Assembly: GCA_016788905.1 (NCBI GenBank)
Contig: JAEURZ010000009.1
Location: 1-64,000, forward strand
Direction: 5' to 3'
Length of the DNA stretch: 64,000 bases
From: Elusimicrobiota bacterium
GTDB lineage: Bacteria > Elusimicrobiota > Elusimicrobia > FEN-1173
In this document: positions 1 through 11,329 of the stretch, piece after piece
How positions within the stretch are numbered: position 1 is the first letter of the stretch
How the letters are laid out: the number at the start of each line of letters is the position of its first letter
Translations under genes and position numbers: made by a program
Notes under the pieces: generated by a model
The model's input: only the letters and a program-made list of their open reading frames with translations
What the model was told of the DNA's origin: nothing
Database searches by the model: none

Positions 1-318
1 GAATTCGGGCGCGAAGAAGAATTTGATCCTTGGAATTTGGCGATTCTCCCCTTCCCGCCGGGAAGGGGTGTGGGACAAGGGGGATGGGAACCTTACAAGG
101 GAGTCCCTTGCCCCGCCGGGGCGAGGGAGTGGGAAGGGAGTGGGGTACCCCCTTTAGGGGTGCGCGCGCGGTTTTGGGATCGAAAAAGTCTATGCGATGC
201 GGAAAGGGATCGAGCGGATCCATTATTCGAAAAAGGAGGTGCGAGTGGACTACGCCTATGGGCAATATTTGGAGCCGCCGACAACGGAGTCCTCTTCCTC
301 CGACAGCCCAGGATTTAA
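1..318 (+). other. Left-edge open frame, probably a degraded gene end
   Basis: Frame 1 is open from the window edge to a TAA at 316-318, but most of it runs through REP-like palindromes (48-128), so the translation there is proline/glycine/arginine rich and unlikely to be real protein. From about 176 a different frame (frame 2, past 344) reads as a charged, protein-like stretch (IEKVYAMRKG, then KKEVRVDYAYG). A plausible reading is the 3' end of a gene broken or altered by the palindromic element. I recognise no family. Confidence that anything here is expressed is low. Confidence 0.2.
48..128. repeat. Tandem pair of REP-like GC palindromes
   Basis: Two strong hairpins sit side by side. The first has perfect 9-base arms (48-56 and 60-68) around a GCC loop; the second has 11-base arms (104-114 and 118-128) with one G-T pair, again around GCC. 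A TTACAAGGG motif lies between them at 93-101. The same order, palindrome then G-rich spacer then TTACAAGGG, recurs at 5331-5384, so these look like copies of one dispersed family. Confidence 0.6.
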
Positions 319-467
319 GCATTTTTCCGACGATGAACGAATGACAAACGCGGGGGGCCTTCTTCCCATCCGGAGCGCGGAGGGTGGAGCGGCCCCGTCC
401 GTCATGGCTTCGTTTTCCGGACCCATTGGAGCGCATCGCCCCGCTTCGGATTCCCCCTCCGGCCCAA
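129..467. other. Stretch without a convincing gene
   Basis: Apart from the two frames described for 1-318, this stretch holds a small hairpin (147-151 with 157-161) and C-rich sequence running toward the tRNA gene. Several frames stay open because the DNA is G+C rich, but none has a ribosome-binding site with a plausible product. I see no RNA gene in it. Confidence 0.4.
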
Positions 468-486
468 CAAAAAAGCCCATCGGCTT
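468..486 (-). terminator. Possible intrinsic terminator of tRNA-Ser
   Basis: Read on the minus strand, a short hairpin (AAGCC/GGCTT pairing between 473-477 and 482-486, 4-base loop) is followed by a T run, about 40 bases past the tRNA 3' end. The stem is only 5 bp, so this is a weak call. Confidence 0.35.
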
Positions 487-528
487 CGCACCAATGAGCC
501 TCCCACCTCGGTTCGATACTTTCAGAAA

Positions 529-618
529 TGGCGGAAGGGGAGGGATTTGAACCCTCGAGGATCTTGCGACCCTACACGATTTCCAGTCGTGCCGATTCAG
601 CCGCTCTCGCACCCTTCC
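529..618 (-). tRNA. tRNA-Ser(GGA)
   Basis: The minus strand folds as a class II tRNA of 90 nt. The 7-bp acceptor stem GGAAGGG pairs with CCCTTCC, followed by discriminator G and an encoded CCA. The anticodon stem CACGA/TCGTG encloses a loop with anticodon GGA, which reads serine UCC/UCU codons. There is a long variable arm as expected for serine, and a GAGGG-TTCAAAT-CCCTC T-arm. Confidence 0.95.
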
Positions 619-640
619 AAAATGGACACTCATTGAATAG

Positions 641-699
641 CCGTCTTGAGTTTGGATCTGTTGACCATCCCAACCCATAAATCCCACTGTTCAAGACGG
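641..699. repeat. Perfect 9-bp inverted repeat upstream of tRNA-Ser
   Basis: CCGTCTTGA at 641-649 is matched exactly by TCAAGACGG at 691-699, with 41 bases between. It lies in the leader side of tRNA-Ser and downstream of yraN, so it could be a hairpin in either transcript or a protein-binding site. No T run follows, which argues against a simple terminator. Confidence 0.5.
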
Positions 700-753
700 G
701 TCATTTTACCTTATTGATTGGGTTTTTTGCTGGAAAACCTCTGCGGTCAGGAT

Positions 754-1164
754 CTAGAGCGTATAGCCGGAGGGGACGAAGGCGTTTTCTAGGTGGGTTA
801 CCATACCATTTTGAACGGAAACAATGTCAAACCGTAAATTTCGATTATTGAGAAAATGGGCTTTAACGAACATCAGGGCAGCTTTGGCGATGCGGGCTTG
901 TTTGCGGGTCGTGACGGTTTCCGCGGGGGTTCCGTAAGCGTTGGATTTCCTTTCCCGCACTTCTACAAAAACCAGGGTATCCTTTTTCTCCATGATCAAA
1001 TCGATTTCGCCCAGCCGTGTAGTGAAATTCTTTTCCACCAAGCGATAGCCTTTTTTCTCCAGATGGCGTAGAGCCAACTCTTCCGCATCTTGCCCTTGGG
1101 CTTGAGTGAAGGATCGGTGCGGGGATCCCTGGGGGTGAAGACGATTTCGAAGAAAGTTAAGCAA
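754..1164 (-). CDS. yraN: YraN/UPF0102 family endonuclease-like protein
   Basis: A 136-residue protein of the UPF0102 family, a small restriction-endonuclease-like fold of unsettled cellular role. The family core is visible: an N-terminal helix (EELALRHLEKKGY), then GEIDLI and FVEVRERK, which supply the D, E and basic residues of a PD-(D/E)XK-type site. The start is a TTG overlapping the end of rnhB by 8 bases, so the pair is translationally coupled; no Shine-Dalgarno sequence is evident. rnhB-yraN adjacency is common in bacteria. Last gene of the rpsP operon. Confidence 0.88.
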   Translation of the reverse strand: MLNFLRNRLHPQGSPHRSFTQAQGQDAEELALRHLEKKGYRLVEKNFTTRLGEIDLIMEKKDTLVFVEVRERKSNAYGTPAETVTTRKQARIAKAALMFVKAHFLNNRNLRFDIVSVQNGMVTHLENAFVPSGYTL

Positions 1165-1801
1165 CCGGTTCGAAGGGGAGTTCCGGGGCCAGGGCCGCCC
1201 TTACGGGGGCGTAACTCTTCCGGTGGAGGGGCGAAGGACCGTAGCGCCGCAGGGCGGCGGCGTGGTCGGGAGTTCCGTAGCCTTTGTTGTTGGCGAAGTT
1301 ATACTGGGGAAATTTTTGATGGGCCTCTATCATCCAATGATCACGGGTCACCTTGGCCAATACACTGGCGGCGGCGATGGATGCACTTTTGCCATCCCCA
1401 CCAACAACAGTTTGTTGACTTCGGGCGGGGATCTGGGGGATGCGGCGGTTTCCATCCACCAAAACAAGAGCCGGGGTGACGCCCAAGTCTTTGACGGCAT
1501 GAGTCATGGCTTGAAAGGTGGCCTGGAGGATGTTGATTTTATCAATCACGTCTGGAAAAACCAATTGAACGGAAAAGTAGAGGGCCTGCTGACGAATTTT
1601 ATCGAACAGTTTTTCTCGGACATCGGGGGATAGTTTCTTGCTGTCGTTCAGATCCGGCCAATGGGACTCAGGACTTAAAACAACGGCCGCCGCGGCCACC
1701 GGTCCGGCCCAAGGGCCCCGGCCCGCTTCATCCACCCCCGCCAAAATAAAAAAGCCCTTTTCGCGCCATGACTTGTCAAACGCAAAAAGGGCTTCCGGCA
1801 T
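1157..1801 (-). CDS. rnhB: Ribonuclease HII
   Basis: RNase HII removes RNA from RNA-DNA hybrids and starts excision of ribonucleotides misincorporated in DNA. The 214-residue length is typical. The N-terminal motif GVDEAGRGPWAGPV carries the first two metal-binding acids (D24, E25); LVLVDGNRR supplies the next, and a conserved KVTRDHWM segment and the GYGTPDH motif follow. The ATG start lies 26 bases after rplS, in the usual trmD-rplS-rnhB order. Confidence 0.96.
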   Translation of the reverse strand: MPEALFAFDKSWREKGFFILAGVDEAGRGPWAGPVAAAAVVLSPESHWPDLNDSKKLSPDVREKLFDKIRQQALYFSVQLVFPDVIDKINILQATFQAMTHAVKDLGVTPALVLVDGNRRIPQIPARSQQTVVGGDGKSASIAAASVLAKVTRDHWMIEAHQKFPQYNFANNKGYGTPDHAAALRRYGPSPLHRKSYAPVRAALAPELPFEPVA

Positions 1802-1827
1802 AGCCGGATCATATCAATCTTTTTGGG

Positions 1828-2235
1828 TTAGAGGGAAGCGGGGGCGGCCTCTTTGGGTTCGTTGACGGCCTTCTTTTTGGAGGCCCCCACGGGTTTGACC
1901 TCTTCAATTCGAGCGGCTTTCCCTGACAATTCACGGAGATAATAGAGCTTTGATCGACGGACTTTCCCGGACCGAAGGACTTTGATTCCCTGGATGCGCG
2001 GGCTGTGGAGGGGGAACGTGCGTTCGACTCCCACCCCGAAAGAAATTTTTCGAACGGTGAATGTGTTGGCAATGCCGTGGCCTCGTTGACGGATCACAAC
2101 GCCTTCAAAGGCTTGAATACGGCGGGATTCCCCTTCAATGATTTCCACGTCCACGCGAACCACGTCACCCGGACGGAACTGACCGGGATCTTTTTTTAAA
2201 AAAGCGCTTTCAACTTTGTCGATAATGGTATTCAT
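1828..2235 (-). CDS. rplS: 50S ribosomal protein L19
   Basis: L19 sits at the 30S-50S interface of the ribosome. The conserved core (FRPGDVVRV, then [34 protein letters not shown] and KLYYLREL) is complete. I chose the ATG at 2235 (MNTIIDKVE) rather than an in-frame start 33 bases upstream, because family members begin here and trmD ends only 7 bases before. The 135-residue product has a lysine- and alanine-rich tail beyond the usual core of about 115 residues. Confidence 0.96.
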   Translation of the reverse strand: MNTIIDKVESAFLKKDPGQFRPGDVVRVDVEIIEGESRRIQAFEGVVIRQRGHGIANTFTVRKISFGVGVERTFPLHSPRIQGIKVLRSGKVRRSKLYYLRELSGKAARIEEVKPVGASKKKAVNEPKEAAPASL

Positions 2236-2242
2236 AACACGC

Positions 2243-3001
2243 TCACTTTTTAACGGTGCCCCGCCCACGGCGGGTCGTCAATGTTTGAATCAAATCGGGC
2301 CGCTTTTTTCTCGTGGCGCTTTGGGACGCCGCGGACCGCCACGCTTGGATCTTTTTGTGATTCCCTTCCAGGAGAACATCTGGCACCCGGCGACCGCGCC
2401 ACTCAGCGGGCCGTGTGAAATGGGGGCAATCCAACTGGCCTTCCCATCCGGGGGCAAAAGAGTCCCATTTCAAAGAATCAGTTTCTTTTACAACACCAGG
2501 AACCTTTCGGACCACAGCGTCCACCACCGCCATGGCGGGGATCTCTCCCCCCGTCAGCACCGCTTCGCCAACGGAGACTTCTGAATCTACCCAATCAAAA
2601 ATTCGTTCGTCGATCCCCTCGTAATGCCCTGCAATGAGGACCAAGCGTTTCTTCTTCACCAACGTGTCGGCCAGAGATTGAGAAAAAGGCCGCCCCTGGG
2701 GGGAAAGATAGATAACAAAAGGCCGACGTTGGTTTTTTCGGGACCCGGGACCCCGTAACGGCGTCCCCGCCCCCACCGCTTTCAGCGCACCAAGCAATGG
2801 TTCTGCTTTCAGGACCATTCCGGGGCCCCCGCCGTAGGATCGGTCGTCAGCGGTATGGTGCTTGTCCGTGGAAAAACCTCGGATATCCAAAACTCGGAGA
2901 TCTACCAGCCCGCGCTGAGTGGCCTTTCCCAGCAAACTTTCACTGAACACCCCGTCAAACATTCGGGGGAACAGCGTTAAAACGTCAATACGGAGCGCCA
3001 T
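2243..3001 (-). CDS. trmD: tRNA (guanine-N1)-methyltransferase TrmD
   Basis: TrmD methylates G37 next to the anticodon, using S-adenosylmethionine, and prevents +1 frameshifting. This 252-residue protein shows the SPOUT trefoil-knot elements: [21 protein letters not shown] and [20 protein letters not shown], plus the upstream [11 protein letters not shown] segment. It sits between khpA and rplS. The gene that normally precedes trmD, rimM, is absent. Confidence 0.96.
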   Translation of the reverse strand: MALRIDVLTLFPRMFDGVFSESLLGKATQRGLVDLRVLDIRGFSTDKHHTADDRSYGGGPGMVLKAEPLLGALKAVGAGTPLRGPGSRKNQRRPFVIYLSPQGRPFSQSLADTLVKKKRLVLIAGHYEGIDERIFDWVDSEVSVGEAVLTGGEIPAMAVVDAVVRKVPGVVKETDSLKWDSFAPGWEGQLDCPHFTRPAEWRGRRVPDVLLEGNHKKIQAWRSAASQSATRKKRPDLIQTLTTRRGRGTVKK

Positions 3002-3016
3002 GGAGGCGTTCCCCGT

Positions 3017-3253
3017 CTATTCTTCGCGTAGCTTGACGTCGATCCGTTCACTGCCCGTGGCAAAGGCAGCGCTGGCGAGAATCCGCAAGGAATCGATGGT
3101 CTTCCCGCGGCGACCAATCACTTTACCACGGTCTTCTGGGCAAACGTTCACTTCCACTGTTTTCTCTGTTTCCAACCAACGGACATCCACTTTTTCGGGT
3201 TGGTCCACCAAATTCTTAATGATGGAAGAGACCAACTCGACCGGGGAAGGCAC
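3017..3253 (-). CDS. khpA: KH-domain RNA-binding protein KhpA (YlqC)
   Basis: A 78-residue single KH-domain protein. The KH signature is clear: VCPEDRGKVIGRRGKTIDSLR contains the GxxG loop as GRRG. In Firmicutes KhpA pairs with KhpB/Jag and binds RNAs that affect cell division and elongation; that partner is not in this window. The start is GTG at 3253, 10 bases after rpsP, and the rpsP-khpA-trmD order is the usual setting for this gene. Confidence 0.92.
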   Translation of the reverse strand: MPSPVELVSSIIKNLVDQPEKVDVRWLETEKTVEVNVCPEDRGKVIGRRGKTIDSLRILASAAFATGSERIDVKLREE

Positions 3254-3263
3254 AGCGAAAGAA

Positions 3264-3518
3264 TTAGTTACTGGAAGCCACCCACGCGCCGGCTGTTTTT
3301 AGGGCCGTGCGAAGGGTGTCGGAGGCCTGAGCGCCTTGACTCAACCAATATTTCAGGCGTTCAGCGTCAACCGTGACCTTGTTGGTTTTATCGGTCGGGT
3401 GATAATGACCAATAATTTCCAAACTAGCGGCGTCGCGAGCCTTCCGGCTGTCCACCGCTACAATACGAAAATGAGGCGCTTTCGGGCGTCCCACCCGCTG
3501 CATACGTAAACGAACCAT
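3264..3518 (-). CDS. rpsP: 30S ribosomal protein S16
   Basis: S16 is an assembly protein of the 30S subunit. The start MVRLRMQRVGRPKAPHFRIV is typical, followed by the LEIIGHYHP region. ATG 3518 is preceded by a strong GAGGAG ribosome-binding site. A longer frame from 3548 is ruled out because it would begin within the promoter's -10 region. At 84 residues it is of normal size. First gene of the operon that runs through khpA, trmD, rplS, rnhB and yraN. Confidence 0.96.
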   Translation of the reverse strand: MVRLRMQRVGRPKAPHFRIVAVDSRKARDAASLEIIGHYHPTDKTNKVTVDAERLKYWLSQGAQASDTLRTALKTAGAWVASSN

Positions 3519-3546
3519 TGTTTTCTCCTCGATAAATGAGCGGCTC

Positions 3547-3575
3547 ATTTTAACCTAATGGCCGCTCGCTGTCAA
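3547..3575 (-). promoter_or_regulatory. Sigma70-type promoter of the rpsP operon
   Basis: On the minus strand TTGACA (3570-3575) and TAAAAT (3547-3552) are separated by 17 bases, a near-consensus housekeeping promoter. Transcription would start near 3540, giving a leader of roughly 20 bases with the GAGGAG site. Confidence 0.8.
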
Positions 3576-3592
3576 GAACATTGGAAATTTAA

Positions 3593-3621
3593 TTGACGCC
3601 CATGGCGCTATTTAATAAAAT
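3593..3621 (+). promoter_or_regulatory. Sigma70-type promoter of thyX
   Basis: TTGACG (3593-3598), a 17-base spacer and TAAAAT (3616-3621), about 50 bases upstream of the thyX start. It is back to back with the rpsP promoter, with only 17 bases between the two -35 boxes. Confidence 0.72.
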
Positions 3622-3669
3622 GGCCTCCAGCTTCAACCTCGGAAGCTTCCTCGGTTGGGGTCCTATCCC

Positions 3670-5304
3670 ATGCCAGATGAACGTGTGACCCTCACGGGGG
3701 CTTCCGAAGCCTCCACGCCATCCCCTGGCCCTGTCCCTGACGGGCTTCCTTCTCGTTTTTCGGGGCCCAAGGTTCAGTTAATCAATTCCTTTAAAGATCC
3801 CTTTAACAACGCTGTGGCCACAGCACGAACCTGTTACTCGGCATCAGTGGTTTTGCCTGAACATGTTGATAAAGATAGCAAATCACGGGCCCAACGGGAC
3901 GCCATCGCGGTCAGTATTTATAAGGCCGGGCACCACACGACCCTGCAACATTCCAGTTTCCAGTTCGTTCTTGAAAATGTTTCCCGGCATTTTATTTGGT
4001 CCTTTCTTCACAGTCACCCGTTCTATAACAGTGAGCAGGTGAGCCAACGTTACGTGACCGTGGGCCCCGATCGACTCACCCTCCCTCCTCTCAAGGAACC
4101 GGCCCTTACCCTTTTTCGTGAAGCCGCCGGAAATCTAATGGAGGCCTATGGACGGTTGACCGAGATTCTTCTTCCCTCGGTTCGCGCCGAATACAAAAAG
4201 ATTTTTCCGCTTCGGAATCCAGACCAAAAGCCCTGGGCCAAATTTGTGCAACGTAAATCCCAAGAAGTGGCCCGCTACGTTTTGCCCGTGGCGACCCAGG
4301 CCCATCTTTATCACACGGTGAGCGGATTGACGCTTCACCGCTACCATCGGCTTTGCCAAAGTTTTGATACCCCTTGGGAACAACGGATCGTGGTGGACAA
4401 GATGATTGCGGCTGTCCGGGAAGTGGACCCCCTTTTTACAGATCGCATGGAAGATCCCCTGCCTTTGGAAAGCACACCGGAATATCGGGCCCACCGGGAG
4501 TTCCATGGGAAAACCAAGCCGGCGCGGGAATTCATAAAGGAATTTGACGCTCGTCTTAAGCGGCGCAGTTCCTGTCTCGTGGATTATAAAGTTCACGGAG
4601 AAAAAGTCTTGGCCCAGGCGGTGCGCTCGGTGTTTGGCGTGCCCCAATCCATGATGTCCGATGAGGACGCCATCGACCGAGTTTTAAATCCGGCACGGAA
4701 CCGTTACTTGGGGGAATCTCTCAATCTGGGAACGCACTCGAAGCTGTGCCGGACTCTGTCCCATATGCACTTTACCTTTGCCAAAAAAATTTCCCATACG
4801 GCGGATAGCCAGGACCAACGCCATCGGATGACGCCGGCGTCTCGACCCGTCTTGTCGGGCCATTTTGTGCCGGATCAGCCGGACTACATCACGCCTCTTT
4901 TAATCCGACAAACCCCCGAAGCCAAAGAATTTTATGATACCACGCTCACGGCTTTGTGGGGCCAGATTGAGCGACTGATGAACGATGGGGTTCCCGAAGA
5001 ATTTGCCCTCTATCTTTTGCCAAACGCCGTCAGTGTTCGGTTTGACGAATCCGGCGATTTGTTGAATTTTCACCACAAATGGACCAAACGCTTGTGCTAC
5101 ACGGCCCAGGAAGAAATATGGAAGACCAGCCAAGAAGAAGTGCTTCAAGTTCAGCACATCGCTCCTCGGGTGGCGGCCCATTTGGGTGCGCCGTGCCAGC
5201 TCCGGTCGGTTTCCTCCACCCGCCCCTTTTGTCCGGAAGGGGACCGTTTTTGCGGTGTTGTGGTCTGGAAAAACAAAGTGGAAGATTACGAGCGACTTAT
5301 TTAA
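3670..5304 (+). CDS. thyX: Long, two-domain ThyX-like FAD-dependent thymidylate synthase
   Basis: ThyX makes dTMP from dUMP with FAD and folate. At 544 residues this is about twice the usual 220-250, and both halves look ThyX-derived. The N-terminal half has AVATARTCYSAS, the GHHTTLQHSSFQF element and SQRYV, but the RHR of the signature is replaced (SFLHSH). The C-terminal half has DSQDQRHRM followed by PASRP, which restores an RHR-like motif. Long ThyX-like proteins of this size are known from some other phyla, such as Chlamydiae. ATG 3670 was preferred to an in-frame TTG at 3655; neither has a strong ribosome-binding site. No thyA is visible here. Confidence 0.85.
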   Translation: MPDERVTLTGASEASTPSPGPVPDGLPSRFSGPKVQLINSFKDPFNNAVATARTCYSASVVLPEHVDKDSKSRAQRDAIAVSIYKAGHHTTLQHSSFQFVLENVSRHFIWSFLHSHPFYNSEQVSQRYVTVGPDRLTLPPLKEPALTLFREAAGNLMEAYGRLTEILLPSVRAEYKKIFPLRNPDQKPWAKFVQRKSQEVARYVLPVATQAHLYHTVSGLTLHRYHRLCQSFDTPWEQRIVVDKMIAAVREVDPLFTDRMEDPLPLESTPEYRAHREFHGKTKPAREFIKEFDARLKRRSSCLVDYKVHGEKVLAQAVRSVFGVPQSMMSDEDAIDRVLNPARNRYLGESLNLGTHSKLCRTLSHMHFTFAKKISHTADSQDQRHRMTPASRPVLSGHFVPDQPDYITPLLIRQTPEAKEFYDTTLTALWGQIERLMNDGVPEEFALYLLPNAVSVRFDESGDLLNFHHKWTKRLCYTAQEEIWKTSQEEVLQVQHIAPRVAAHLGAPCQLRSVSSTRPFCPEGDRFCGVVVWKNKVEDYERLI

Positions 5305-5310
5305 AAAAAA

Positions 5311-5384
5311 CCTCTCCCGGCCTACGGCCACCCTCTCCCGCTCGCGGGAGAGGGATGGGGTGAGGGTGGGGGGCATTACAAGGG
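5311..5384. repeat. REP-like palindromic element between thyX and purA
   Basis: A perfect 11-base-arm palindrome (5331-5341 with 5344-5354) is followed by a G-rich spacer and TTACAAGGG at 5376-5384, matching the element at 48-128. A smaller hairpin, GGCC-TAC-GGCC, precedes it. It begins 6 bases after the thyX stop, so it may act as the 3' end of that transcript. Confidence 0.6.
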
Positions 5385-5448
5385 TAGAGAGATTTTTCAG
5401 GAAATGGGAAGATATGTCCGGCTCGGTTTTTCGAACCTCTATGAATAA

Positions 5449-7898
<2,450 letters not shown>

Positions 7899-7941
7899 GA
7901 TTGGAAACTGGCGCGGGGTTGGACCTCGGGGGACTGCCGAA

Positions 7942-8061
7942 GTGAACCTGGGTTTGGATTTCGCCGTTCAGTTGGTTCAAGAGGTGTCGCAACGACATTG
8001 CGTTTCGGTGTCGTATTTTTTAAAAACGGACTACCCATATGCCCAAACGAACAGATATTAA
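7942..8061 (+). CDS. Possible 39-residue leader ORF ahead of carB
   Basis: A GTG codon at 7942, with GGGGGA about 8 bases upstream, opens a 39-codon frame ending in TAA at 8061, inside carB in another frame. It spans both arms of the carA-carB hairpin, as an attenuation leader would. The peptide has no run of regulatory codons and resembles nothing I know. It could equally be chance in G+C-rich DNA. Confidence 0.2.
   Translation: MNLGLDFAVQLVQEVSQRHCVSVSYFLKTDYPYAQTNRY
7985..8021 (+). terminator. Intrinsic terminator or attenuator between carA and carB
   Basis: Bases 7992-8000 pair with 8006-8014 in a 9-bp stem (two G-T pairs) with a 5-base loop, followed directly by ATTTTTT. The upstream segment TGTCG (7985-7989) can instead pair with CGACA (7993-7997), which would disrupt the terminator. 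Such exclusive pairing is typical of attenuators. It lies 18 bases before the carB start. Confidence 0.55.
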
Positions 8062-11000
8062 AACCATCCTTATCATTGGTTCTGGCCCCATTGTTATCGG
8101 GCAAGCTTGTGAATTCGACTATTCCGGTGCTCAGGCGGTCAAGGCTCTGAAGAATGAAGGCTATCGAGTGGTGTTGATCAATTCGAATCCCGCGACCATC
8201 ATGACGGATCCGGAATTTGCTGACGCCACTTATGTGGAACCCTTAATTCCCTCGATGATTGAACGTATTATTGAAAAGGAAAAACCCGAAGTGATCCTGC
8301 CCACCTTGGGAGGCCAAACGGCACTTAATTTGGCTGTGGCTCTTCATGAGCGAGGCAGTTTGGTGAAATACGGGGTCGAATTGATCGGTGCGAAAGTGGA
8401 GGCCATTAAAAAAGCCGAAGACCGAGAGCTGTTTAAAAAAACCATGATCGGTATTGGATTGGATGTTCCGCGGAGTGGGGTGGCACGGTCGCTGGCCGAC
8501 GCGGAACGGATTGCGGAGGAAATCGGGTTTCCTCTCATTATTCGCGCCTCGTTCACGTTAGGGGGAATCGGGTCCGCGATTGTTTACACGCGGGAAGAAT
8601 TTTTGGCCGCCGCTCACCGCGGTTTGGACGCGAGTCCTATTCATGAGATTTTGCTTGAGGAAAGTGTGATCGGGTGGAAAGAATACGAGTTGGAGGTCAT
8701 GCGAGACCGGGCCGACCAATGTGTGGTCATTTGTTCCATTGAAAATGTGGACGCCATGGGGGTTCATACGGGAGACTCCATCACCGTGGCTCCGGTGCAA
8801 ACGCTCTCTGACCCTGACTATCAAAAACTGCGGGACCAAGCTTTTGCCTGCATCCGCGCCATTGGGGTGGAAACGGGGGGGTCGAACGTTCAGTTCGCTG
8901 TGGACCCCAAAACCGGCCGGACAGTGATTATTGAAATGAACCCCCGCGTGTCCCGCTCGTCGGCCTTGGCGTCCAAAGCCACGGGATTCCCGATCGCCAA
9001 AATCGCGGCGCTTCTGGCCGTGGGGTATACGTTGGACGAAATTCCTAACGATATCACCAAGAAGACTCCTGCCTGTTTTGAACCCGTCATCGATTATGTG
9101 GTCACCAAAATTCCCCGGTTTGCGTTTGAGAAGTTCACGGAAGCCGATCAGACACTGAACACCAGCATGAAATCCGTTGGAGAAGTGATGGCCATTGGGC
9201 GCACTTTTCGGGAATCGCTTCAAAAAGCTTTACGCGGTCTGGAAATCGGCCGATCGGGTCTCGGGGCGGACGGAAAATCCATCGTCCCCGCGGTGGACGC
9301 TATTGTTCAGCGCGGTCCAGTAGACGGGGATGACCCGGAACGGAAAAAATTGTTGGAAGATGTGGAACACAAATTGCGCGTGCCCAATTGCGATCGCATT
9401 TTTAATATCAAATACGCTTTTCAACTGGGACTCACGGTGGAAGATATTTGCCGGCTTTCGGGAATTGATCCCTGGTTCGTGCATCAGATTGGGATGATTT
9501 GGGAATTAGAGAAGGAAATTCGGGCGGAGGGGAAAAATTTGTCTGTGGACCTTCTCCGTCGGGCTAAACGGGACGGTTTTTCGGATATTCAAATTTCCTA
9601 TTTAACGGGTCTAAAACCCGAGGCGGTGGCTAAAACCCGTAAGAAACACCTGCCGGTGACTTTTAAGAGGGTGGATACGTGTGCGGCGGAGTTCCCTGCG
9701 GACACCCCTTACTTTTATTCGACTTACGAAGAAGAGGACGAATCGCTTCCTTTGTCCAAGAAAGAGCGTGTGATCGTCTTGGGGGGTGGGCCCAACCGCA
9801 TCGGTCAAGGGATCGAGTTCGATTACTGTTGTGTGCACGCGGCTTGGGCCATTAAGGAATGTGGCTACGAGACCATTATGGTGAACTGTAACCCGGAGAC
9901 GGTTTCCACAGACTACGACACTTCTGACCAGCTCTTTTTTGAACCTCTGACGCTGGAAGATGTGGTGAATGTGGTGGAACGGACGAAGGCCAAGGGTGTC
10001 ATTCCCCAGTTCGGTGGCCAAACGCCGCTGAATTTGGCGAAACCACTCCTGAAAGCGGGAGTGAAAATATTGGGAACGTCCGCCGATTCTATCGATATCG
10101 CGGAAGACCGGGAACGGTTCGGCGAATTGCTGACGAAATTGGAAATCCCCCATCCCGCCCACGGCACGGCCCGGAATTTGAAGGAAGCCGAAGCGGCCGC
10201 TGAAAAGGTGGGGTATCCGGTCATGGTTCGGCCTTCCTATGTGTTGGGTGGTCGGGCCATGGAAGTTGTTTTTGACAAGGAACAGTTGGTCGATTACATG
10301 CGGCGGGCACTGGATTCTGGCGCGGGTCTCCCTATCCTCTTGGATCGGTTTCTGGAAGACGCCAAGGAAGTGGACGTGGACGCCGTCTGTGACGGGAAAG
10401 AGGTTTTTATCGCCGGAATTATGGAGCATATCGAAGAAGCGGGTGTCCATTCCGGTGATTCGGCATGCGTTTTGCCTCCCCATAGCTTGGAACCACAGGT
10501 TTTGGAAGCGTTGACTCTCTACACCACCAAAATGGCGGTGGCTCTTCAGGTGAAGGGATTGATTAATATTCAATACGCTGTCCAAAACGGGACGGTGTAC
10601 GTGTTGGAGGCTAACCCACGGGCCAGCCGGACCATCCCCTTCGTGTCGAAGGCCACGGGGGTTCCCTTGGCGAAGGTGGCCGCCATGGTGATGGTGGGGA
10701 AATCCTTGAAAGAAGTTTTGGAACCTTGGAAGGGGGTGATCGAAAAAAAGAAGCCTTGGTTTTCCGTCAAAGAAGTCGTGTTTCCCTGGATGCGTTTTCC
10801 GGAAGTGGATGTGGTGTTGGGCCCCGAAATGCGGTCCACGGGTGAAGTGATGGGCATCGATGTGGATTACGGCACGGCGTTTGGGAAATCTCAAGCGGCG
10901 GCCGGCGGTGCGTTGCCCAAAAAAGGGACCATTTTATTCAGTTTGCGGGAACGGGATCGGGAACAAGCTCTTCCCATCGCCCGGGCGTTTGAAAAAATGG

Positions 11001-11329
11001 GTTACGGACTGATGGGAACCCAGGGCACTTCGGACTTTTTACGGAAGAACGGCTTGAACATCGAGACCGTTAAAAAAATCGCGGAAGGTCGTCCCAATGT
11101 CTTGGACGTCATTAAGAACCGGGAAGTGGTGTTGGTTTTGAATACTCCCCACGGCCACCGGTCTCGCTCCGATGGGTTCCATATCCGCCGCACAGCACTC
11201 TTGTCAAACGTGCCCATCATCACCACCCACGCCGCGGCTCGCGCTGTGGTGGAGGGACTCCAGCAGTCAAGAGAGCGCCGCTGGGAAGCCCGCTCCCTCC
11301 AAGAGCTCTATAAATCCAGCCAAGCCTAA
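8039..11329 (+). CDS. carB: Carbamoyl-phosphate synthase, large subunit
   Basis: CarB makes carbamoyl phosphate from bicarbonate, ammonia and two ATP. The 1096 residues contain both duplicated ATP-grasp halves, starting at [18 protein letters not shown] and again at [18 protein letters not shown]. Metal-binding [18 protein letters not shown] and [18 protein letters not shown] motifs mark each half. A C-terminal MGS-like regulatory domain ([18 protein letters not shown]) follows. The start is ATG 8039 with only a weak ribosome-binding site. It is 140 bases from carA, with a terminator-like hairpin in the gap. Confidence 0.97.
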   Translation: MPKRTDIKTILIIGSGPIVIGQACEFDYSGAQAVKALKNEGYRVVLINSNPATIMTDPEFADATYVEPLIPSMIERIIEKEKPEVILPTLGGQTALNLAVALHERGSLVKYGVELIGAKVEAIKKAEDRELFKKTMIGIGLDVPRSGVARSLADAERIAEEIGFPLIIRASFTLGGIGSAIVYTREEFLAAAHRGLDASPIHEILLEESVIGWKEYELEVMRDRADQCVVICSIENVDAMGVHTGDSITVAPVQTLSDPDYQKLRDQAFACIRAIGVETGGSNVQFAVDPKTGRTVIIEMNPRVSRSSALASKATGFPIAKIAALLAVGYTLDEIPNDITKKTPACFEPVIDYVVTKIPRFAFEKFTEADQTLNTSMKSVGEVMAIGRTFRESLQKALRGLEIGRSGLGADGKSIVPAVDAIVQRGPVDGDDPERKKLLEDVEHKLRVPNCDRIFNIKYAFQLGLTVEDICRLSGIDPWFVHQIGMIWELEKEIRAEGKNLSVDLLRRAKRDGFSDIQISYLTGLKPEAVAKTRKKHLPVTFKRVDTCAAEFPADTPYFYSTYEEEDESLPLSKKERVIVLGGGPNRIGQGIEFDYCCVHAAWAIKECGYETIMVNCNPETVSTDYDTSDQLFFEPLTLEDVVNVVERTKAKGVIPQFGGQTPLNLAKPLLKAGVKILGTSADSIDIAEDRERFGELLTKLEIPHPAHGTARNLKEAEAAAEKVGYPVMVRPSYVLGGRAMEVVFDKEQLVDYMRRALDSGAGLPILLDRFLEDAKEVDVDAVCDGKEVFIAGIMEHIEEAGVHSGDSACVLPPHSLEPQVLEALTLYTTKMAVALQVKGLINIQYAVQNGTVYVLEANPRASRTIPFVSKATGVPLAKVAAMVMVGKSLKEVLEPWKGVIEKKKPWFSVKEVVFPWMRFPEVDVVLGPEMRSTGEVMGIDVDYGTAFGKSQAAAGGALPKKGTILFSLRERDREQALPIARAFEKMGYGLMGTQGTSDFLRKNGLNIETVKKIAEGRPNVLDVIKNREVVLVLNTPHGHRSRSDGFHIRRTALLSNVPIITTHAAARAVVEGLQQSRERRWEARSLQELYKSSQA

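Noticed and set aside
256-687. 143-codon frame on the minus strand across the tRNA
   Set aside because: It runs straight through the tRNA-Ser gene and has no ribosome-binding site or recognisable product.
9611-10894. 427-codon open frame antisense to carB
   Set aside because: It mirrors the carB coding frame in G+C-rich DNA and has a histidine- and arginine-rich composition typical of a shadow; carB itself is a perfect family match.
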